From contig CAMNGY010000044.1 in the NCBI GenBank assembly GCA_946538795.1, positions 1 to 8,278 on the forward strand: 8,278 nucleotides of DNA, given 5' to 3'. The stretch comes from an uncultured Treponema sp. (GTDB lineage Bacteria; Spirochaetota; Spirochaetia; Treponematales; Treponemataceae). The number at the start of each line of letters is the position of its first letter. The stretch's first letter is position 1. Shown here piece by piece: positions 5,934-8,278 of this stretch. The notes beneath the pieces were generated by a model that was given only the letters and a program-made list of their open reading frames with translations, was not told the origin of the DNA and did not search any database. Both the position numbers and the translations under genes were made by a program.

Positions 5934-7007
5934 ATGACATCAGCAGACGCATGGAACAAGATTGTCGCACAGTACAACAAAAATATGAACTCGAAAGAAG
6001 AGATAGTCCAGGCCTCGTGGGAACTTTTGTTCTCCACGGTATTCGGCTATGATGATTCGGATATAGACCCGCAGCGAAGCATCAAACTGGGGGCAACAGA
6101 GAGGGGGGAGCCCGACATTATAATCAGGAAAGACGGGGAAGATGTGTTTGTGGTAGAGCTCAAAAGGCACACGCTCCATGACGGCAGGGAACAGCTTTTC
6201 AGTTACCTGAACCAGCTTAAGATGAATCTCGGCATTGTCGTGTGCGATACATTGAGCTTGTACGACTATGACTTCACGCAAAAGGAACCTGCATATTCAG
6301 AACTTGAAATTTCATTCACGCCAGACGACCCTAATGGAGTTGCATTCGTAGAGCTTTTCAGCAAGGATAAATTCGATTCACAGAAAGTAAAGAATTTCAT
6401 TGCGAATAAAAGCCGCACAAAAAGCAATCTGGTGCTCATAAAAAATGCGATAACAGAAAGCCTTGTCATAAACCTGCTTGAGGAACATTTTGCAAAGCAA
6501 TACCCGAAGGAAGATGTCGATGAGGCTCTTTCCGATATCCGTATATCAATCGGAAGCCAGCTGGAAACGCCTGTTTTGCAAGCTCCGGTTCTTGCGAACA
6601 AGACTTTCGAACCAACTGTACCTGTTATCCCACAAGATGGTAAGACTTCCGTGACCATAAAAGGCATCACAATTCCCATATACAGGTCCAGCAGCCAGTC
6701 CGTGCAGGACTTTGTGAAACAATCGCTTACGATATTGTTCAACAAGAACCTGCTACCACAAGAAGAAATCATCCGTATGCAGGATTTGCGTTATTGCCAA
6801 AGGACATTCGGCATTCAGCACCCTCTTTTGGAGAAAGACGCAAGAAAAACAATTGACAACGCGGGACATTCCCGTTACTGGAGCAATTTTCGTGCGGGCG
6901 GATTCTATGTTTGCTCACAATGGTGGAAAGGACTGTTTACCAGATATGAGCAAGGCATAGCGACATGGCTCATCGGGCTTGAACACAGCCTTGGACAGCA
7001 TCCATAA
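5934..7007 (+). CDS. PD-(D/E)XK nuclease, HsdR N-terminal-like, without motor domain
   Basis: 357 residues; AGGAGGG (5918-5924) overlaps the upstream stop and lies 9 bases before the ATG. Residues about 20-115 carry the restriction-endonuclease fold: E23 in an early helix, EPDIII (P60-D61), then the catalytic VELK (E75, K77) on the next strand, and Q87-L-F-S-Y91 in the following helix, a QxxxY motif typical of HsdR and RecB-type nucleases. All key residues are present, so it should be active on DNA. A variable middle (about 150-235) leads to a C-terminal domain with RYCQRTFGI (286-294), GHSRYW (311-316) and FYVCSQWWKG (324-333), a pattern seen at the ends of several restriction-linked proteins and possibly DNA-binding. 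There is no helicase/translocase domain and no methyltransferase nearby, unlike type I restriction. It is the last gene of the operon, followed by an intrinsic terminator. Target and trigger are unknown. Confidence 0.85.
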   Translation: MTSADAWNKIVAQYNKNMNSKEEIVQASWELLFSTVFGYDDSDIDPQRSIKLGATERGEPDIIIRKDGEDVFVVELKRHTLHDGREQLFSYLNQLKMNLGIVVCDTLSLYDYDFTQKEPAYSELEISFTPDDPNGVAFVELFSKDKFDSQKVKNFIANKSRTKSNLVLIKNAITESLVINLLEEHFAKQYPKEDVDEALSDIRISIGSQLETPVLQAPVLANKTFEPTVPVIPQDGKTSVTIKGITIPIYRSSSQSVQDFVKQSLTILFNKNLLPQEEIIRMQDLRYCQRTFGIQHPLLEKDARKTIDNAGHSRYWSNFRAGGFYVCSQWWKGLFTRYEQGIATWLIGLEHSLGQHP

Positions 7008-7021
7008 CGGACATTGTATGT

Positions 7022-7041
7022 CGCCCAAGGCTGGCGTTTTT
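7022..7041 (+). terminator. Intrinsic terminator of the four-gene operon
   Basis: CGCC (7022-7025) pairs with GGCG (7033-7036), with a 7-base loop, directly followed by TTTTT (7037-7041). It starts 14 bases after the nuclease stop codon. The stem is short, but the position and the T-run support termination of the operon here. Confidence 0.65.
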
Positions 7042-7222
7042 GTTACGCGAACTCCTAACGTTTTGTCATCAAATCAATGAGAGTTACAGCCAACAAATTC
7101 AAATGTTAGCCAAAAGTCAGGGCTTGGTGGTGTCTGAATTCTAAAATGCTGTCGCTCATGGTATGGGGTTGGAATGTTTCTATGAATGAGTAGCTGTCCG
7201 ACCGGTTGCTCCGGACACACCC
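7042..7222. other. Intergenic stretch without a recognisable gene
   Basis: No frame with a start, a ribosome site and convincing protein sequence is seen on either strand. TGTCCG (7195-7200) and CGGACA (7212-7217) form a 6 bp inverted repeat with CCGG repeated inside it, a possible hairpin or binding site just before the 22 bp array. CTAAC (7055-7059) and GTTAG (7105-7109) are complementary but do not build a longer structure. Confidence 0.5.
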
Positions 7223-7332
7223 GAAAAGCTTTCAGGCGTGAGCTGAAAAGCTTTCAAGAACGAGATGAAAAGCTGTTACGCGCGTCCAGAACAGCCGTTA
7301 CGCACGTCCAGAACAGCCGATGATAAGCGATA
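7223..7332. repeat. Array of five contiguous 22 bp degenerate units
   Basis: Units start at 7223, 7245, 7267, 7289 and 7311, in exact 22 bp register. Units 1-3 begin GAAAAGCT; units 4-5 begin GAACAGCC. Units 1-2 continue TTCA; units 3 and 4 share GTTACGC-CGTCCA with one difference, so the two halves of the unit vary independently. Twenty-two bases is about two helical turns, so all units face the same side of the DNA. The array ends at the left arm of the operator candidate, upstream of the ankyrin gene promoter. A regulator-binding array is the most natural reading. Confidence 0.8.
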
Positions 7333-7367
7333 ACACAGAATCCGGCGGGTTGCTTGATTTTCCTGTG
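7333..7367. promoter_or_regulatory. Bipartite operator candidate, copy C (ankyrin gene)
   Basis: ACACAGAAT (7333-7341) and TTTCCTGTG (7359-7367) are separated by 17 bases, one fewer than in the two copies near the regulator gene 5.7 kb upstream. The right arm lies in the -35/-10 spacer, where a bound protein would block RNA polymerase. The same XRE regulator is the obvious candidate ligand; this is inferred from the shared sequence. Confidence 0.65.
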
Positions 7368-7381
7368 TTTTGGTATATAAT
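7354..7381 (+). promoter_or_regulatory. Sigma-70-type promoter of the ankyrin-repeat gene
   Basis: TTGATT (7354-7359) and TATAAT (7376-7381) are 16 bases apart, and the spacer is nearly identical to that of the promoter at 1613-1640 (one G/A difference). The predicted start near 7388 leaves a very short leader carrying AGGGA before the ATG at 7403. Confidence 0.85.
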
Positions 7382-7402
7382 CGTATATCGCAGGGAAAAT
7401 CA

Positions 7403-8278
7403 ATGGGCATAGTGTTTGACAAATCCAGGAAGTCTCCTGGGGAGCGTGTGCTGCGGGAGCAGGTTCCGATGACCTCGAGATTGGGGACCATCGTCTTTCT
7501 CATGACGAACGACTATACCGTCATAGTGCGGCGGCTCAAGGGCTTGTTATGCCGCCCTCCCCTTCCATGGGAGTTCTCGCCGCGCCCCTACATGCCCTAT
7601 GAATTCATGGAGAAAATGAAATCCCTCGGGGCAACATGGGCCCTTCTGGTCAACGCGAATGACTCTGGCCTTTACTATTACGACGAGACAACGGAGAACC
7701 CCTTCAACGTAGACCTTACCGTTCTATCGCTGGACAGGAAAGAATTGTCCGCCGAGAAAATGCGGCTGTGCATTATGGATGACAACACAAAGGGAATCGA
7801 GGAGCTTGTCAAGTCCGGCTATGACATCAAGCAAATCCTGTATAATGATGTGACTCCCCTGCACTCTGCCGTGGTGTTCAATTCTTATAAGTCCGCGAAG
7901 CTTCTCCTAAAACTTGGGGCGGATGTGAATGCCAAAGCCCCGGACAGGTCGTATACCCCGCTGATGGATGCAGTGTCGGTAAACTCTATCGAATCCGCAA
8001 AAGTCCTGCTCGCTGACAAGAACATAGACTTGGAGGCAAGGAACTTATCAGGGGATACAGCATTAATCATGGCAGTCTTTAAGGGGAACATGGAAATTGT
8101 CAGGCTTCTGATTGAAGCAGGGGCAGACATCAATGTGACGGATAACTTTCGCAGCACAGCCCTCATCATAAGCATCGGCAAAAAACACGATGACATTTCG
8201 AAGTTCCTGATTGACTCCGGAGCAGACGTCAATTTTCAGGGCGACAAAAACATAACAGCCTTTATTCTCTCAGCACTT
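7403..8278 (+). CDS. Ankyrin-repeat protein, 3' end outside the window
   Basis: 292 codons are open from the ATG at 7403 to the last base, with no stop. AGGGA (7392-7396) precedes the start by 6 bases. No signal peptide is evident; the only modest hydrophobic stretch (about 28-45) is followed by Arg/Lys and is probably internal. Residues 1-125 form an N-terminal domain I do not recognise (PLPWEFSPRPYMPYEFMEKM, then LGATWALLVNANDSGLYYYD). Ankyrin repeats follow: a degenerate one at about 126-147, then 148-180 (TPLHSAV ... AKLLLKLGADVNAK), 181-214, 215-247 (GDTALIMAVFKGNMEIVRLL, then IEAGADINV) and 248-281 (ISKFLIDSGADVNF). Ankyrin stacks bind proteins, so this is probably an adaptor or an effector with a separate N-terminal function. 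It has its own strong promoter sharing the operator element with the exported-protein gene, and is separated from the preceding operon by a terminator, so it belongs to the regulator's circuit rather than to that operon. Confidence 0.9.
   Translation, partial: MGIVFDKSRKSPGERVLREQVPMTSRLGTIVFLMTNDYTVIVRRLKGLLCRPPLPWEFSPRPYMPYEFMEKMKSLGATWALLVNANDSGLYYYDETTENPFNVDLTVLSLDRKELSAEKMRLCIMDDNTKGIEELVKSGYDIKQILYNDVTPLHSAVVFNSYKSAKLLLKLGADVNAKAPDRSYTPLMDAVSVNSIESAKVLLADKNIDLEARNLSGDTALIMAVFKGNMEIVRLLIEAGADINVTDNFRSTALIISIGKKHDDISKFLIDSGADVNFQGDKNITAFILSAL

Noticed and set aside
5934..7007. Complete type I restriction system
   Set aside because: Only an HsdR-N-like nuclease is present; there is no helicase domain, specificity subunit or methyltransferase in the window.
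7053..7111. attC-like site (TCCTAAC ... GTTAGCC, 59 bases)
   Set aside because: The outer arms recall integron attC ends, but the core positions deviate, there is no inner L-arm pairing, and the flanking genes form an operon rather than single-gene cassettes.
7223..7332. CRISPR array
   Set aside because: The 22 bp units are contiguous and degenerate, with no unique spacers and no cas genes nearby.
7885..8232. Minus-strand open frame of 115 codons
   Set aside because: It lies antisense to the ankyrin repeats, whose plus-strand frame is clearly coding.

Overview
The window reads as an accessory stretch of a bacterial chromosome, anchored on its left by the 3' end of a housekeeping gene, radA. 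The host is probably a Treponema-like spirochaete. The hints are a loose spirochaete-style lipobox (MFAS-C), a long poly-G run in a gene leader, Sel1 and ankyrin repeat proteins, and mixed base composition (GC-rich left part, AT-rich centre). A Fibrobacter-like host cannot be excluded, because Ser/Gly linkers after a lipobox are common there too. The taxon is inferred, not shown.

Layout. (1) 1-345: C-terminal domain of RadA. (2) 346-699: GC-rich non-coding DNA with a 3 x 20 bp tandem repeat, dispersed degenerate repeats and a hairpin terminator. (3) 700-1200: a small secreted protein with one EF-hand/dockerin-type loop. (4) 1224-1544, minus strand: an XRE-family regulator, divergent from (5) 1743-2135, a small exported protein interrupted by an in-frame TAA at codon 90. 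(6) 2225-3190: a lipoprotein with a Ser/Gly linker, preceded by a poly-G tract. (7) 3322-7007: a tightly spaced four-gene operon, mostly AT-rich: a Sel1-repeat protein, a four-helix membrane protein resembling the RipA family, a novel two-helix membrane protein, and a PD-(D/E)XK (HsdR-N-like) nuclease. It ends in an intrinsic terminator. (8) 7042-7402: a regulatory intergenic region with five 22 bp units in exact register and a strong promoter. (9) 7403-8278: an ankyrin-repeat protein that runs off the window.

Two things tie the region together. A bipartite element, ACACAGAAT-N17/18-TTTCCTGTG, occurs three times: between the divergent regulator and exported-protein promoters, in the leader of the exported-protein gene, and over the ankyrin gene's promoter. 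In two copies one arm lies inside the -35/-10 spacer. The simplest reading is that the XRE protein encoded here controls itself, the exported-protein gene and the distant ankyrin gene. The intervening operon would then be a separate, probably horizontally acquired module. A nuclease lacking a motor domain, two membrane proteins and a Sel1 scaffold would suit a phage-defence or stress-response system. No function has been shown for that combination, and this is the best candidate here for an undescribed system.
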